A DNA stretch of 64,000 bases from Aradus depressus. Its lineage: Eukaryota; Arthropoda; Insecta; Hemiptera; Aradidae. The notes below the pieces were generated by a model that worked only from the letters and a program-made list of their open reading frames with translations, ran no database searches and was not told where the DNA came from. The stretch spans positions 22,143,489 through 22,207,488 of the forward strand of contig OY759224.1 of assembly GCA_963662175.1 (NCBI GenBank). Reading direction: 5' to 3'. Shown one piece after another: positions 43,698 to 54,944 of this stretch (the stretch's first letter is position 1; every line of letters starts with the position of its first letter). Both the position numbers and the translations under genes were made by a program.

Positions 43698-45307
43698 GAG
43701 ATAGATAAACTTTTATTGTACAAACTATTACCATCTCTATGGCAATGTGTGTGTTTTTTTTTTACAAAATAAATAATAAAAGGATAAAAGAAACAATTCA
43801 AAAATTATATAAAACAAGAAATGACATGAACATGAATAAATAAATAATAATAACAATAATAAATATATATATATATATATCCATGTTACATGCAACAAAT
43901 TAAATTAAATTATTCTTTATTTTCAAAGCAACAGTAAAAAATATAAATAAATTGTTAATTTTTCTAACTTCTAAATTATTTAAAATATGCACAAATGTTT
44001 CTGAGTAATATTCAGGTCTATTGGTGAGATAATTGTGGAGAAATGCTTGCCTGGGGATACACAAAGAGGGACAATAGAACAAAAAGTGTATGAGGTCGTC
44101 CTTTTCATAAGGTACAGAGCCTGCAGACACTTTCAGAACAAAACTCATACCTAAACCCTCCAAGTAATATTCTAAAATTTCTATTGCTATTGTGGAAACG
44201 AATTTGAGCTAGAAGTCGGAGTTTTTCAATATGGCAGTTTAATGAAAGATAGCTTTCCTGAGACCCTAAAGCACTGACCAACCGCTAAAGGGAGATGTAT
44301 TTCGAATTTAATATTGTATTTATATCGAGACAGACCAGATGATTCCTCATGGCTGCTACCAAATCACCACGGAGGGGCCAGATTAGGGATCTATCGATAC
44401 AAGTAAATACAAGTAAAGTATCGATACTTTTCTTTCGATACCAAGTAGGTATCGAATATATATTACTTGTATCGATTCAAAGTACTCGTTTCAAATTTCA
44501 ACAATTAAAAAAGTTATATAAATTTTTCAATTCATCAAAATTTTTCACCGTTTAACTTCTTACAATTTTCTTCTATTTGTTGTTGCAATAAAATACTGAA
44601 CTCAAATTACAGTCCACGGAGAAATGATATATATCGATGGTGATAACCTCATGAGTGTTGTGATCACGCAGTCTGCATGATGCGTTCTTATTTGGTTTAT
44701 CGTTTATGAAGGTATACGTTAGTTTAATTTTGAACAGAACCGTGAAGTCCTACGGCGAAAGTGTGGATTTATTACAATAAGACTTGCAAAAAGTGTTTTA
44801 AAAAAGTGGAATATTGTGGGAACACGAATAGTCTCCAGTAGTTATATATCCTTAGTAAAAATAAATTGTATCTTTATTTTATAAGGCTTTTTATTATTTT
44901 CAGTATTTTTTAAATAATATAATCTTATCTTATTCGATTTGATTTATTTGTTTGTTATGTCCACTACAATATCTCATTTATACCTTTCAAATTTTATTGT
45001 GTTTTTTATTATTATTATATAGGTATATATATATTATACATTGTTTAAAATTAATTATAACGAAGTACTCGATTGAATCGATACTATTTCTATTAATATC
45101 TATATAGATGTATACATTTAAAAAAATTATTTATAACGAACTACTCGATTCAATAGATACGAGTAGGTATCGATACTTTTTATTCGATATTTGAGTAGTA
45201 TCGAAAGTTTTATTCGATACTACTCATGGTATCGATTGAACCCTAGGCCGGATATGAGAAATAGAGGGACTCTCCAGAAGGTGGTCAGACCCGATCAAGG
45301 CCAGGTA
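43698..45307 (-). pseudogene. LINE 3' fragment inserted in DUR, itself carrying a hAT element
   Basis: On - an 87-codon frame reads SVPYEKDDLIHFLFYCPSLC, then IPRQAFLHNYLTNRPEYYSE. The H.LF.CP.....R..FL block is the cysteine/histidine region after the reverse transcriptase of many LINEs. The 3' end on - is AATAAAAGTTTATCTATC. About 17 bp (CAAATCRGTCAAAGAGA) is duplicated on both sides as target-site duplication. The clade is not assigned. Confidence 0.72.
44384..45245. mobile_element. hAT element rich in ATCGATA motifs
   Basis: The left end TAGGGATCTATCGATAC and the reversed right end TAGGGTTCAATCGATACC, with the 8-bp duplication GGCCAGAT/GGCCGGAT at 44376-44383 and 45246-45253. Many GTATCGA/TATCGATAC motifs crowd both ends. 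No transposase was recognised in 862 bp. Confidence 0.9.
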
Positions 45308-45873
45308 ACACCCAAATCGGTCAAAGAGAAGGGGGGATTTGGGGGAGGCTTAACTCAGAAACTATAATAATGTTTTAATGAATGTATCGACACTAAATTT
45401 AGTATGAGGATTCAGAAAACTATGTAAATAAAATATTGAGTTTTATCGTAATCGGTCGATTGGCTTTGCAGAGAGAGCGAAAACTTAATTGATTAATTCA
45501 TGCTGGGGAAGTACATAGCCAATGATTCACCCTCGATTTTTCAATTATTGGCATTACTGGGTATAAGAAAGTCACTTTCAGAATTATGCTGATGCCATAA
45601 AATTCATAAGACATTCTTATATCTCAGTAATGCCTGTTTGAAATGTATTTCAGAGGAGCGAGGGATCTGTTGGTATAAGAAAGTCCTGTTATGACCACAT
45701 ATTTTTCTTTGTCTCAAATGTGCCCCTAAAATGATATGTCACTTTAAGGGAAATCGATTTGGGGGTTGAAAGTAAACCGTTTATAAGCCCTTAGAAGTAG
45801 GCCAAATTAAATATTTATAAAGATGGATCTAGAAATGAATCGATTCAAGGCCGAGATACCTGGGACAATGTCT

Positions 45874-46243
45874 GGCATTGTCTTAGACTTAGGACACACC
45901 TAGCAACAAAGTCGCGGAACATTGTATAAAGACAGTCGCGATACAATGTCCTTAGACTGTATTTAGACATTGTCTTAGACTTAGTACACACCTAGAGACA
46001 AAGTTGCGGAACATTGTATAGAGACAGTCGCGATACAATGTCCTTAGACTGTATTTAGACATTGTCTTAGACTTAGTACACACCTAGAGACAAAGTCACG
46101 GAACATTGTATAGAGACAGTCGCGATACAATGTCCTTAGACTGTATTTAGACATTGTCTTAGACTTAGGACATACCTAGCGACAAAGTCGCGGAACATTG
46201 TATAGAGACAGTCGCGATACAATGTCCTTAGACTGTATTTAGT
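45874..46243. repeat. 92-bp minisatellite, four copies
   Basis: CATTGTCTTAGACTTAG recurs at 45876, 45968, 46060 and 46152, period 92. Each unit carries the dyad ACATTGTA..AGACAGTCGCGA..TACAATGT. A worn partial copy follows to about 46275. Confidence 0.95.
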
Positions 46244-46487
46244 CATAGTCCACAGCTAGGGAGCCAGTCTCGCAACAGACGTTAACGCGATGCCCGCTGA
46301 AATTGCCCTCGCGTTTATTGTTTGTCTCAATAATTTAATGTTATTGAAGCAGTTAAAAAAAAAAAAAAAAAAAAAACCTAAACGTTATTTGCGGAGAAAT
46401 ATTTATCGTATTTTTGGGAGGCATTTTCATTGCTGTTAATCTGCTCGAAAAATTATTATTCCGGAAAAAAAACCATCATGTCCACCA

Positions 46488-46568
46488 ACCAGAGTGACAA
46501 AAGAGCGCTCTGGTAGTAGGCGATATGACCTTGTAATTAAAACCCGGGCATGACTCATAATAACTAAC
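46488..46568 (+). mobile_element. SINE-A 3' end
   Basis: CATGTCCACCAACCAGAGTG to CATGACTCATAATAACTAAC; TAACTAAC-type tail. Confidence 0.85.
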
Positions 46569-46825
46569 ATCAGGAGACGCGGCAGTGTCTCTGGCCAAGT
46601 CTGAAAAAAATGTCGAAAGACACTGCTGTGTTACTTTTCTCGTGACACCAAATGCCACTTTTTGCATCGAAAAAAGTATATTATTCATTAACAAAATAAT
46701 ATTTTTTCCGACATAGCCGTCTGGAGAACTCCGAGCTGAACAAGAATCATTTTTTACCAAGTTTCGAAGGGTTTTATTTGTCCGGATGACGTCATCAATG
46801 TTAATATATGAATTTTTTTAATGTA

Positions 46826-47737
46826 CAGTAGACAAAAAAGTATTTGCACACCATAAAAGTTTGGGTTTATTTTTAACTACTAACAGAGAATAACATGAAA
46901 TTAATTTGTTTTATTCTATAATTGCTTAGATTCAAAAATATAATAGCAGTTGTCTAAAAAAAAATAATTTAATAATTATATCAACACAATTAACAGAATT
47001 TCACGCAAAAAAAGTATTTGCACGCTCATATTATTATACATATTACAATTATTAGTTTGGTTCGGTAGAGGTCATTCGTTCGGTAGTTTGTTTCGTTGTT
47101 TACAAACAAATAAGGATTATGCACTATGATTCAGTTGAACTTTGTGTTTGAATTGATTAACATGCCGAAGAAAAACGAAATATCGCGTTCTGATCGTGAA
47201 AAAATCATTTTTTTGCGTGAGTTAGGCAAAAGTTACCGTGAAATCGGAAAAATCGGGTTTTCAACAGTTCGATATATTGTTTAAAAAAAAAAGAATTGAC
47301 TGGTAGTGTTGAAAACAAACCCCGGAAAGGACGACCATCCAAACTCACGCATCGACAAAAACGTGAAATAGTGCGAAATGCTCTTAAAAATCCAAAATCT
47401 AGCGCGCAAAAAATTGCTGATGACTTGGCGACAACATGGCGGAATGCTGTTACGTCACAAACAGTAAGGAACGTTCTCCATAATGAGGGAATAAAAGGAA
47501 GGCGCCCTCAAAAGAAAGACATTGTAATTTTCAGGCTGTGCAAATACGTATTTGGGAGAAAATTTTGTTAATTCTGTTACTGTTAAAGTTAAGTTAGTTA
47601 TTATTAAATATTTAAGGACAAATTCTTGAATCTTCTTACATTTAGACAAGAAAAAAATTGTTATTGTGTTATTTACAATTACTTATTGTCGTTAAATAAA
47701 AAATTTCATGCTGTGCAAATACTTTTTTTGCCTACTG
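46826..47737 (+). mobile_element. Tc1-family element, internal deletion
   Basis: Ends CAGTAGACAAAAAAGTATTT (GCAC) and, on -, CAGTAGGCAAAAAAAGTATT (TGCAC), with TA on both sides. An extra internal copy CAAAAAAAGTATTTGCACGC lies at about 47007. It resembles the internal binding repeats of Tc3/Sleeping Beauty-type ends, although spaced about 180 bp in. Confidence 0.93.
47162..47571 (+). pseudogene. Tc1-type transposase, N-terminal DNA-binding half only
   Basis: The first frame from ATG 47162 reads MPKKNEISRSDREKIIFLRE, then LGKSYREIGKIGFSTVRYIV and stops in a long A-run. The second frame, shifted, continues SVENKPRKGRPSKLTHRQKR, then IVRNALKNPKSSAQKIADDL and TVRNVLHNEGIKGRRPQKKD. These are the two paired-like helix-turn-helix units joined by the GRPSKL hook. 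The whole DDE catalytic domain is missing, so it is inactive. The A-run makes the frameshift worth confirming. Confidence 0.9.
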
Positions 47738-48108
47738 TATAATAAATATCATGTGATCTATATATGCAAAGACAAATATAAAAATATATATATAATAAAA
47801 AATAACCCAATATTATAACGATAACGAAAAAAATACAGCAACGATAAAATACATTCAGGAAATTGATAATAATAAGAAAAAAGTGAAAAAAGTTTGTGTT
47901 TGTTATTACGTACTTGGATATGCTTTTCAGTTTTACTGATTTGCACTCGTATTCCAGATACGGTTAAATTAATTTTAGCGGTTTATTGACAAAATAAATT
48001 CTCTACAAATTTAAGAAAGAATCATGGCCGTACCAGAATTTTTTTTTATTTTCAAAAACATTACACTTTCAGTTAAAAATTGACTTACTGTTTTAGAAAA
48101 GGTAATAG

Positions 48109-48113
<5 letters not shown>

Positions 48114-48139
<26 letters not shown>

Positions 48140-48218
48140 GGCTTTGGAACCCGCAAACCATGGTGAGACCATGCGACCAAAGCCCTACGCTCTAGCCCGC
48201 ACGGCCACCATGGCCCCC
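48114..48218 (-). mobile_element. SINE-B, 3' region deleted, 12-bp target duplication
   Basis: The T-run joins directly to GGCTTTGGAACCCGCAAACC, so most of the body is lost. The duplication GTAATAGAACTT lies at 48102-48113 and 48219-48230 and is exact, so this is a recent insertion. Confidence 0.95.
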
Positions 48219-48230
48219 GTAATAGAACTT

Positions 48231-48890
48231 ACCCCCTCCCTTAGAAATCCTACTTTTCTCACCCCGCACCTTTCAATCTCGGGCAGACAGTAATTGTCTC
48301 TTGGCTACTATAATGGAAGCGTGTTCTCACAAATATGTTTCACAGTTTTGAGAAATGGTTTAATATCCTTGCATGTTCTATCTAATGACATTTTATCTTT
48401 CTTTTTTTCCCCATCTTAAGAATTTGAAGTCATTAAATGAAACTCTTATAACGAGTGTCTGACGTCTGTCTTTTAGTGATATCTTTAAATTCTTTTTTTT
48501 TTTTTTTTTTCCTTTCCTTCCCATTATTATTGTTTCATTCTATCAGCTTTAACATTATTTGTTTTCGACAAAGCAAGTCTGATGTTAGCATTAATTCAAA
48601 AAAATAGTGTAAAAATACTGTAATGACCTTAAAACATAGGTTAACATAATTAGGTTAATAAAGGACAATAAAAATATTGAACCTAAAAATATTTAAAAAT
48701 TATATTTTATTGATCTGCTACTTCACTGTTACTTACAAATGTTACCAGTGGTTTGTGATAACTAAAGTGCAATATAAATATTCTCTTGTACCAACTTTGT
48801 GGCGATATCTTGTAATAGAATTTTATCAATAAGAAATCAATAATTTTAATAATTAAAAAATATAAATGGAGCGTAATTATTAAAAATTAC
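48231..48890. other. no gene recognised
   Basis: AT-rich, with T-runs at about 48495 and TTAATAAAGG-like scraps. If the candidate exon below is real, this is its intron. Confidence 0.35.
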
Positions 48891-48972
48891 CTTTATGTTG
48901 ACTTTCTTGTTGCTGTACTTGCTTTTGTCTTGCACGGAATTGTCGAACAGGTTCCGTTGAAGTTTTTGGCAT
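48891..48972 (-). CDS. candidate first coding exon, unknown gene
   Basis: On -, ATG with an AAA at -4/-2 opens MPKTSTEPVRQFRARQKQVQ, then QQESQHK, and stops at the donor AAAG|GTAATT in phase 1. The segment is basic and Gln-rich and has coding-like composition unlike the surrounding A/T DNA. It resembles short basic N-termini (MP.T..E..R.FRARQK) that I associate with insect transposon or small nuclear proteins; I do not name a family. No following exon was found on - to the left. The upstream DNA to 49090 is comparatively GC-rich, as a 5' UTR or promoter could be. It sits antisense inside the tubulin intron. Confidence 0.35.
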
Positions 48973-49194
48973 TTTAAACTATTATTTAAAGGCATAAATT
49001 GTATACTAACAATTAGTACACAACAGCTGATGCATCGACACTGATCTAAACTCCTAGCTGACTTGTACGCATGCGCTCCTCATCCCCCTCTCCTTAGCGT
49101 TTCACTTTTGATTTTTTATGTCGAGTTAATTCCAATTCACTAGTCTTGCTAAAGAAGTTTGACTTCAAAAATATACTGAACACATAAAAAAAAA

Positions 49195-49880
49195 GTCGGT
49201 GAATCGCCGTTTATGAACTTCCCTAGCAACAAATTAATCAATAACTTTTTCGCATTCCAAAGCCAATCGACAGTTTGGGTTAAAACTCAAAATTTGACTT
49301 ACAAAGTCTTCTGAATCATACTAAATTTTGTGTCGATTCATTAATTTTTACTTTCTTATACTTATAGTATAATGTTTAGTAATTGTGAGAAAATCCGAGA
49401 TCGAGGTTTCAACTGATTTTCACGTTTCAAGGTCGCTAGTCTGTGTTTCTGTGTGTATGCAATTGGAAAATTGTGAGCTCTCTGCCGCAAAAACTATTGT
49501 AGCTATGAACTTGAAATTTGGAATAAAGGGGTCACATGTTCTAACTTAGGTCTAATTAGATTTTGGCCAAAACCAAATGAAAATTGAGACCACTTTCCCC
49601 CGGGACCTAACTACTTACAAGATACAGCTTATGTTTATGACCTAATCGAAAATCTTTTCAAGTAATAGTTGTAGAGAATATTAAAATACATAATTTATAT
49701 GGAATAATATTTTTCAAATTTCGGTTTTCGAGATATATGTCGATTTACACCTTTAGTATAAGGATTCAGAAGTCACTATGAGAGTTAAATATTGGAGTCG
49801 TAGCCTAAACGGTCGATTGGCTCTGGAGGGAGAGCGAAAACTTAAAATAATTATTTGTACTGGGGAAGTATATAGTCAGT
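49195..49880 (-). repeat. DUR ends flanking another dispersed repeat
   Basis: Reverse DUR start (GTCGGTGAATCGCCG, GTGTCGATTCATTAATTTTT) to about 49350. Then comes a different block (49376-49745, GAGAAAATCCGAGATCGAGG; GAACTTGAAATTTGGAATAA). Then a + DUR end (GGTCGATTGGCTCTGGAGGG, GTGATTCACCG) to 49890. Confidence 0.6.
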
Positions 49881-49919
49881 GATTCACCGTCGACTTTTTC
49901 ATTATTGACAATACTGGCT

Positions 49920-50035
49920 ATAAGGAAGACGAGTATCTGACATAGTACAGGACCGGAACTATCACTTAAGTCCCATCCGAAGGACGGCGTGCTCATCTTT
50001 TTATCTCCTAGATAAAATAAATTAAGGTGCCTTCA
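49920..50035 (-). mobile_element. SINE-A fragment
   Basis: GACGAGTATCTGACATAGTA, GTCCCATCCGAAGGACGGCG, CCTAGATAAAATAAATTAAG; both ends missing. Confidence 0.75.
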
Positions 50036-50437
50036 ACACTCAACTATATTAGTAGTTATAGAAGAGGTAACCCATTTTCTTAATAACCTTAATTTTCTTA
50101 TAAGGTTATCCTTGAATATTTTCACCTTGGTTTTATTCTTTTTACTATATACATTACTTTGTAAGGTTTCTCATCCATCTTTGGTTTCTCAATGACTTTT
50201 TTTTTTTTTATTTTCTCATTGCACGGAAGTGACAAATTCAAGGCTTCCCAGAAATTCTATCCAGTTGATGGCTTCTCTCCTCTCACTGGGAGGTATCGTT
50301 TTTCTTGGATCTCTGTCTGATGTAATCACTACTTGTCTTCTCATACTTAAACATCTGTCTTATGTCTAAATATTTACATATGCTCCCGTCTGCATCTCAG
50401 CAGCTACAGCCTCAGTTGGGCAGCTACACACTGAAGG

Positions 50438-52177
50438 CAGTGGCTGCCTTGGGGCGGCCGAATATCATAACTTTAAAATAAAATAAAATAAAATTTTGGT
50501 AATTTGATATTAAATTGAAATTTTTTGATTATGTAAAAAGAAGATAAATTCTTTTTCTGTCTTTCATTTTTTGAAATCGATAAAGTTATAAATTTCGGAA
50601 ATAGTTGTTATTAAAATACATTACATGGAGAAATTCACTTTCAATTTATATTTATCAACAATTTCTCAGCTCGAAATAAAATTGGATTACCTAAAAATGT
50701 ATGATAGAAAGTCGAAAAGTGTTCTTATATTACCCATCAACCAAAAATTTGTTATCTATATATACTTGATTATTTACTTTTCTTCTTACATTCTATTTTA
50801 TTTATTGAATTGTGATAAAGAAGATTATGTTAAATAAAAGTTAATATATAAATAATAATTAAATAAATAAAATTATATAATAAATAAAAAAATAATAAAA
50901 TTACCACATTTCCAGTAGAAATTGTAGCTAGTCTTCTAATAAATTTTGATTTCTACAGTAATTTCCGAAAAGGACCCTAAAAAAAATATCAAAAGTTCAA
51001 GACGTGAAATTTAATTATTTCTTTTAAATATAATAATGAGATGCCATATTGTTTTTCTAAATTTTGCAAAAATGTTAAATCCATTCCAAAGGTATAAATT
51101 ATCTTACAGGGTTAACAGGAAAATAAATAGCATAGAATAAGAGAACAAATATTTGGGTTTATTTTACTTAACCTACATTTTGAATAAATTCAGAATATCA
51201 ATTTAAAAAAAAAAAAAATCAAATTACTATTTTAAAAAATCTTACAAACTAATTAAAAATATATCAGTCTTTTTTTTGTTTTATTATTGACCATTATTTA
51301 TATCAATGTTATTTTGGGCATATACAGGGTGTCGTTAAGCCTAAAAACACTTCTCTCACTAGACTGTCTCACACTATTTAAAACAGCTGATCGTCGCCTT
51401 TTGGTCTTCATTCATTGGTTGTTCTCATTTCGTTTTAAAACAAAATGCGACCAGTCTATATTTTTTCACTATTTAAGTTACTTCACTCCAGCTTTTTTTA
51501 TACAAATAATTATAATTGATTTAATAATATTTTAATAATTTTAATGTATGTAAATTTTTTTACATCACAGAATATCATTTAATTGAATATATCTAATTCA
51601 TCAGAGGGCGCCGGTAGCTCAGTGGTATGCGTGCTTGACTTCTGAGCTCAAGGTCGTGGGTTCGTAACCCGACCGAGGCCCTTAGTTTATTTTATCTGGG
51701 AGGTAAAATAAACTTAAGCACGCCGTCCTTCGGATGGGACGTTAAGCGATGGTCCCGAGCCTGTACGATGTCAGGTACTCGTTAAAGACCCCTAACCTAG
51801 ATGAATTAAAATTTAGGGTAGGCAAAATTTAGGACTCCCAGAGTAGAGTCGGGCTCATGTCCACCAGAGTGACGAAAGAGTGCTCTGGTAGTAGGCGATA
51901 TGACCTCGTTGTTAAAGCCCGGGCATGAGTCATAAAACCTAACCTAACCTAACCTCTAATTCATCATATTGTCTTTTAAGTAATTTAATTTGATATACTG
52001 TAATATTTTATTTTTTTGCGAAATTTCAGTTGAAGAATTACTACACTTTATTCTAAATGCAATGTTTACTGTCCTTCTTGTTCTGCATTTTACGTATAAT
52101 GCTATAAATACAGTTTTTTGTACCTAAAAGGGCCCCGCAAAGTTACTTCGCCCTGAGCCCCCCCAAGGCCGCCACTG
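50438..52177. mobile_element. hAT-like element with CAGTGGCKGCCTTGGGG ends
   Basis: The left CAGTGGCTGCCTTGGGGCGG matches the reversed right end CAGTGGCGGCCTTGGGGGGG. The 8-bp flanks (ACTGAAGG, TCTTTAGG) agree at only five positions, so the target duplication is not proven. Its interior (50810-51460) recurs at 63230-64000. It hosts a complete SINE-A. No transposase recognised. Confidence 0.7.
51606..51955 (+). mobile_element. SINE-A copy with the longest CCTAA tail
   Basis: Full-length copy: head GGGCGCCGGTAGCTCAGTGG, B box GGGTTCGTAACCC, tail AAAACCTAACCTAACCTAAC. CTAATTCATCA.. on both sides (51592 and 51955) is a plausible target duplication. Confidence 0.95.
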
Positions 52178-52560
52178 TCTTTAGGAAACTACTGAGAATT
52201 CAGGGAAATGAGAAGGCAAACGGTGAAGGAAGCAGACCCTTGAAAAGGCCAGAGCCAATACTGGGCATACCCTCGGATAACGTAACCCTTCCGGATGTAG
52301 AAATGAACAAAAAGACTTTTTGGAAAAGACATAAAGAGAAAGATACAGAATATTTAGACAGTTGAAGATGTTTCTGGGTCTGGATTCCAAGAAGTTGGGA
52401 CACCTGCCACATCAATAGGAGTTTTCAATGCTCTAACTCTGGAACTCCTCATCCTATTTTCCTTGGGGTTTATATTTTTGTTTTTAACGCAACTGTATCA
52501 TCATCAGTGGCACATCCCCCCCGTACAGCCTAGAGGCTAAAGAACTACTGGCCTTTTTTT
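52178..52560. other. unassigned stretch between hAT and LINE
   Basis: A + strand frame reads ESRPLKRPEPILGIPSDNVT, then LPDVEMNKKTFWKRHKEK, with stops around it. I could not place it in a family; it may be worn retroelement sequence. Confidence 0.3.
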
Positions 52561-52618
52561 CTTCCCCCCCCCCTCCTCCCCCCGAAGGCTGATTATGTCA
52601 CCGAGTTTGTGTTGGTCC

Positions 52619-53460
52619 CTACAGCAACCCTGTATCTCTAATAAAGTCCAGGATTCTTCTGCAGGTTCCTTCCATTAACTGCTTCGGTTCCGTTAAGGAA
52701 GACCCGAAGCAGTGAGATCTTCTCCTTTCTAGTGCCCCGCACTGGCTTAGAATATGAACCGGTGTCTCATTTTCTTCGCCACATTTCCTGCACAGAGGTC
52801 TCCTAGTGATGCCCATATTGTGTAGGTGTTTGTTCATATGACAGTGTCCTGTAATCAGCCCTGTCAAAGCTCTTAGATCCATTCTGCTCCTTTTCTCTGA
52901 GGGTTCCGCTATAAAGAGTTTTGAATGTCTTTACTTTGGGACCCCTCTCCAGAACTGGATATGATTCCTGGTAGCCAACCATTTATTGCCGCCCTTGCGG
53001 TGCTCTTAGAGATCAACTCTATTCTGGTCCGTCAGGGACTCCAGTGATTGAAGGCATTCCAGGACTTTGGAATCTATGATGACAGCTCGCAACGCTTGCA
53101 GCGCTGCTTGGCTGTCAGACAATATCAAGATTCGCCCTCCCCTGATGTTTCGTCTCTTAATGAGCCAGGCACACCCGAGGATGGCATATACTTCAGCTTG
53201 GAACACGGTGGGATACACACCTAGGGATATACTAGTATCTCCACTGACTGTCCTCCCATGTATTCCAGGTCCAACTCCTCTCTCGGTTTTTGAGCCGTCT
53301 CTGAACCAGACCAGCCCCGATCTTGGGTCTCTAGGTCCAGATAGTAGTTATTTCTGTCTGGTATTGATACTTTAATTTTCTTATTTAAGTTGAAAACTGG
53401 TGTCATCTTATCTGAGCCCATGTTAAGTACAGGGTCCTCCAAAATGTCCCAGAAGATTAC
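52619..53460 (-). pseudogene. LINE ORF2 C-terminus with RNase H and cysteine motif
   Basis: On -, three frames together give an RNase H domain: YPTVFQAEVYAILGCAWLIK, then GGRILILSDSQAALQALRAV (the AE and SDSQAA catalytic blocks). After frame shifts comes LTGLITGHCHMNKHLHNMGI, then CRKCGEENETPVHILSQCGA, the Cys/His knuckle after RNase H. RNase H in ORF2 is found in the I/R1/LOA groups of LINEs, not Jockey. Frameshifts near 53220 and 52890 make it a relic. The 3' end near 52560 runs into C-rich sequence. Confidence 0.85.
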
Positions 53461-53499
53461 TGAATGCCCGGTCCTCGGTATATTGTCCGGTATTAGCTT

Positions 53500-54944
53500 A
53501 ACTACTGGCCTTTAATCTACTAATCAGTAATTCTTTAGCGTCTACGCTATACGGGTGGAATGAACAGCAATTTTTTGAGTCTTTTATCGACTACAAGCCT
53601 GACCTCTCTCTTTCACAATGGTACTTAAATTTGGTTTCTTGCAACATAGTGATTTTTTTTATAGAGACAGCTATTATATATTATGTTGTATATTTAACGA
53701 TATCTCAGCGCTAAAGTGGATTGTTGTTTAAATAAATTATTATTATTTTTAATTGACAGGTGAGTTCTGATTATGAAATCAGCTGGATAAAAAGGGAGAG
53801 TGATATTTTTCGCTTATCCGATTGAGAAGTTTTTTTATTGTATTTTTCGGAAAGAGGTGTAATAGTTTCTCAGTTATCCGGAAATAGGCAAAAGTGTAGA
53901 AATGTGGAACCACTCATGCTTTCTTTTTAGGGTTTCGTACGCTGAAACCCGAATACGGAAACTTATAGCCAACACCTTGATTCCAAAAATGGAAAAAAAA
54001 TATATATATATTTGTACTCCCGATAGAATTAATATATCGAAACAAAATTTTATGTATGAATCGAGAACACTCTAAGGACGACACGTATTGATTTGGGAGG
54101 CTTAGGACAAAAATATCTGCCGTTGCACTATGGGACAATTCACAAACTTAGCACGAAAAAATTCAAATTATGAAACTCTCACTAGAAAGATGGGAACAAT
54201 TGGTATTGGAAGTAGACTAGTTGTAGACATTGAACCCAAGAGGTGGGCCTCCGTTGTTTACAATAAGTGCACAAAGCCGGCATGTAAACACAGGAAGGAC
54301 ACGTCATTATCTTTTCACACTACTTTCTGACAGTGGTACAGTGCAGTTCATTTATTTTTCAAAACTTATGTAGCTAATATGTCTGATTCAGGAGAAGCTA
54401 AGTGAATAAACTATATTGTTTATTTTGCCAAAATAGTGCATAAATTAATTTAATTCAATGCATAAAGTTGTATATTGGAAATTTTACATTCTGAAAGCCG
54501 CCCAATTGCAAGCCTTCTACTTAGCATTTTTCACTTGGTAATTTAGTATTCTAATTGTAAAAGAAACAGAACCTTAGCTCTCCTTGATAAGCCACAGTAT
54601 TTTTGTCCCCTTTTACAGGAAGTTCTAATGTAGTGAAGAACTCTTACATGTTTTCACTATGGTTGAAAATATCGTTCTACAAGAAAATATTTTCCGACGG
54701 ACGTGTTATGGCTGCTGAGAGAACCCAACTTGTTGCCAACCAACTCATCGGATGATTCATCGTATTATTTTATTATATTTTTATTATTAAACTGCTATTG
54801 TACAAGCAAGTGCCTTTTTTTTTTATCCCAATGACAAGTATCTCTTTAATTATAATCTTTTCCTATCATATAGATGATGCTTGAAATATGTGAGTTGTAC
54901 TTTTTAAATTTTTCGCGCTAATTATGCATTTTCCCCCACTGTGC
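53500..54944. other. no clear gene; one DUR unit
   Basis: A DUR unit lies at about 53995-54130 (CTCCCGATAGAATTAATATA). A 66-codon frame at 54130-54330 has no recognised domain. The rest is AT-rich. Confidence 0.35.

Larger units (their letters stand above)
43560..45540 (+). repeat. DUR element split by a LINE
   Basis: The left part (43560-43697) ends GCCAAATCAGTCAAAGAGA; the right part (45308-45540) resumes CAAATCGGTCAAAGAGAAGG and goes on to the terminal CTTTGCAGAGAGAGCGAAAA and GTACATAGCCAATGATTCAC block. Confidence 0.8.

Noticed and set aside
46280..46470. Frame MPAEIALAFIVCLNNLMLLK followed by poly-Lys, like a Harbinger-type N-terminus
   Set aside because: The Lys run is an A homopolymer and nothing downstream supports a transposase or host gene.
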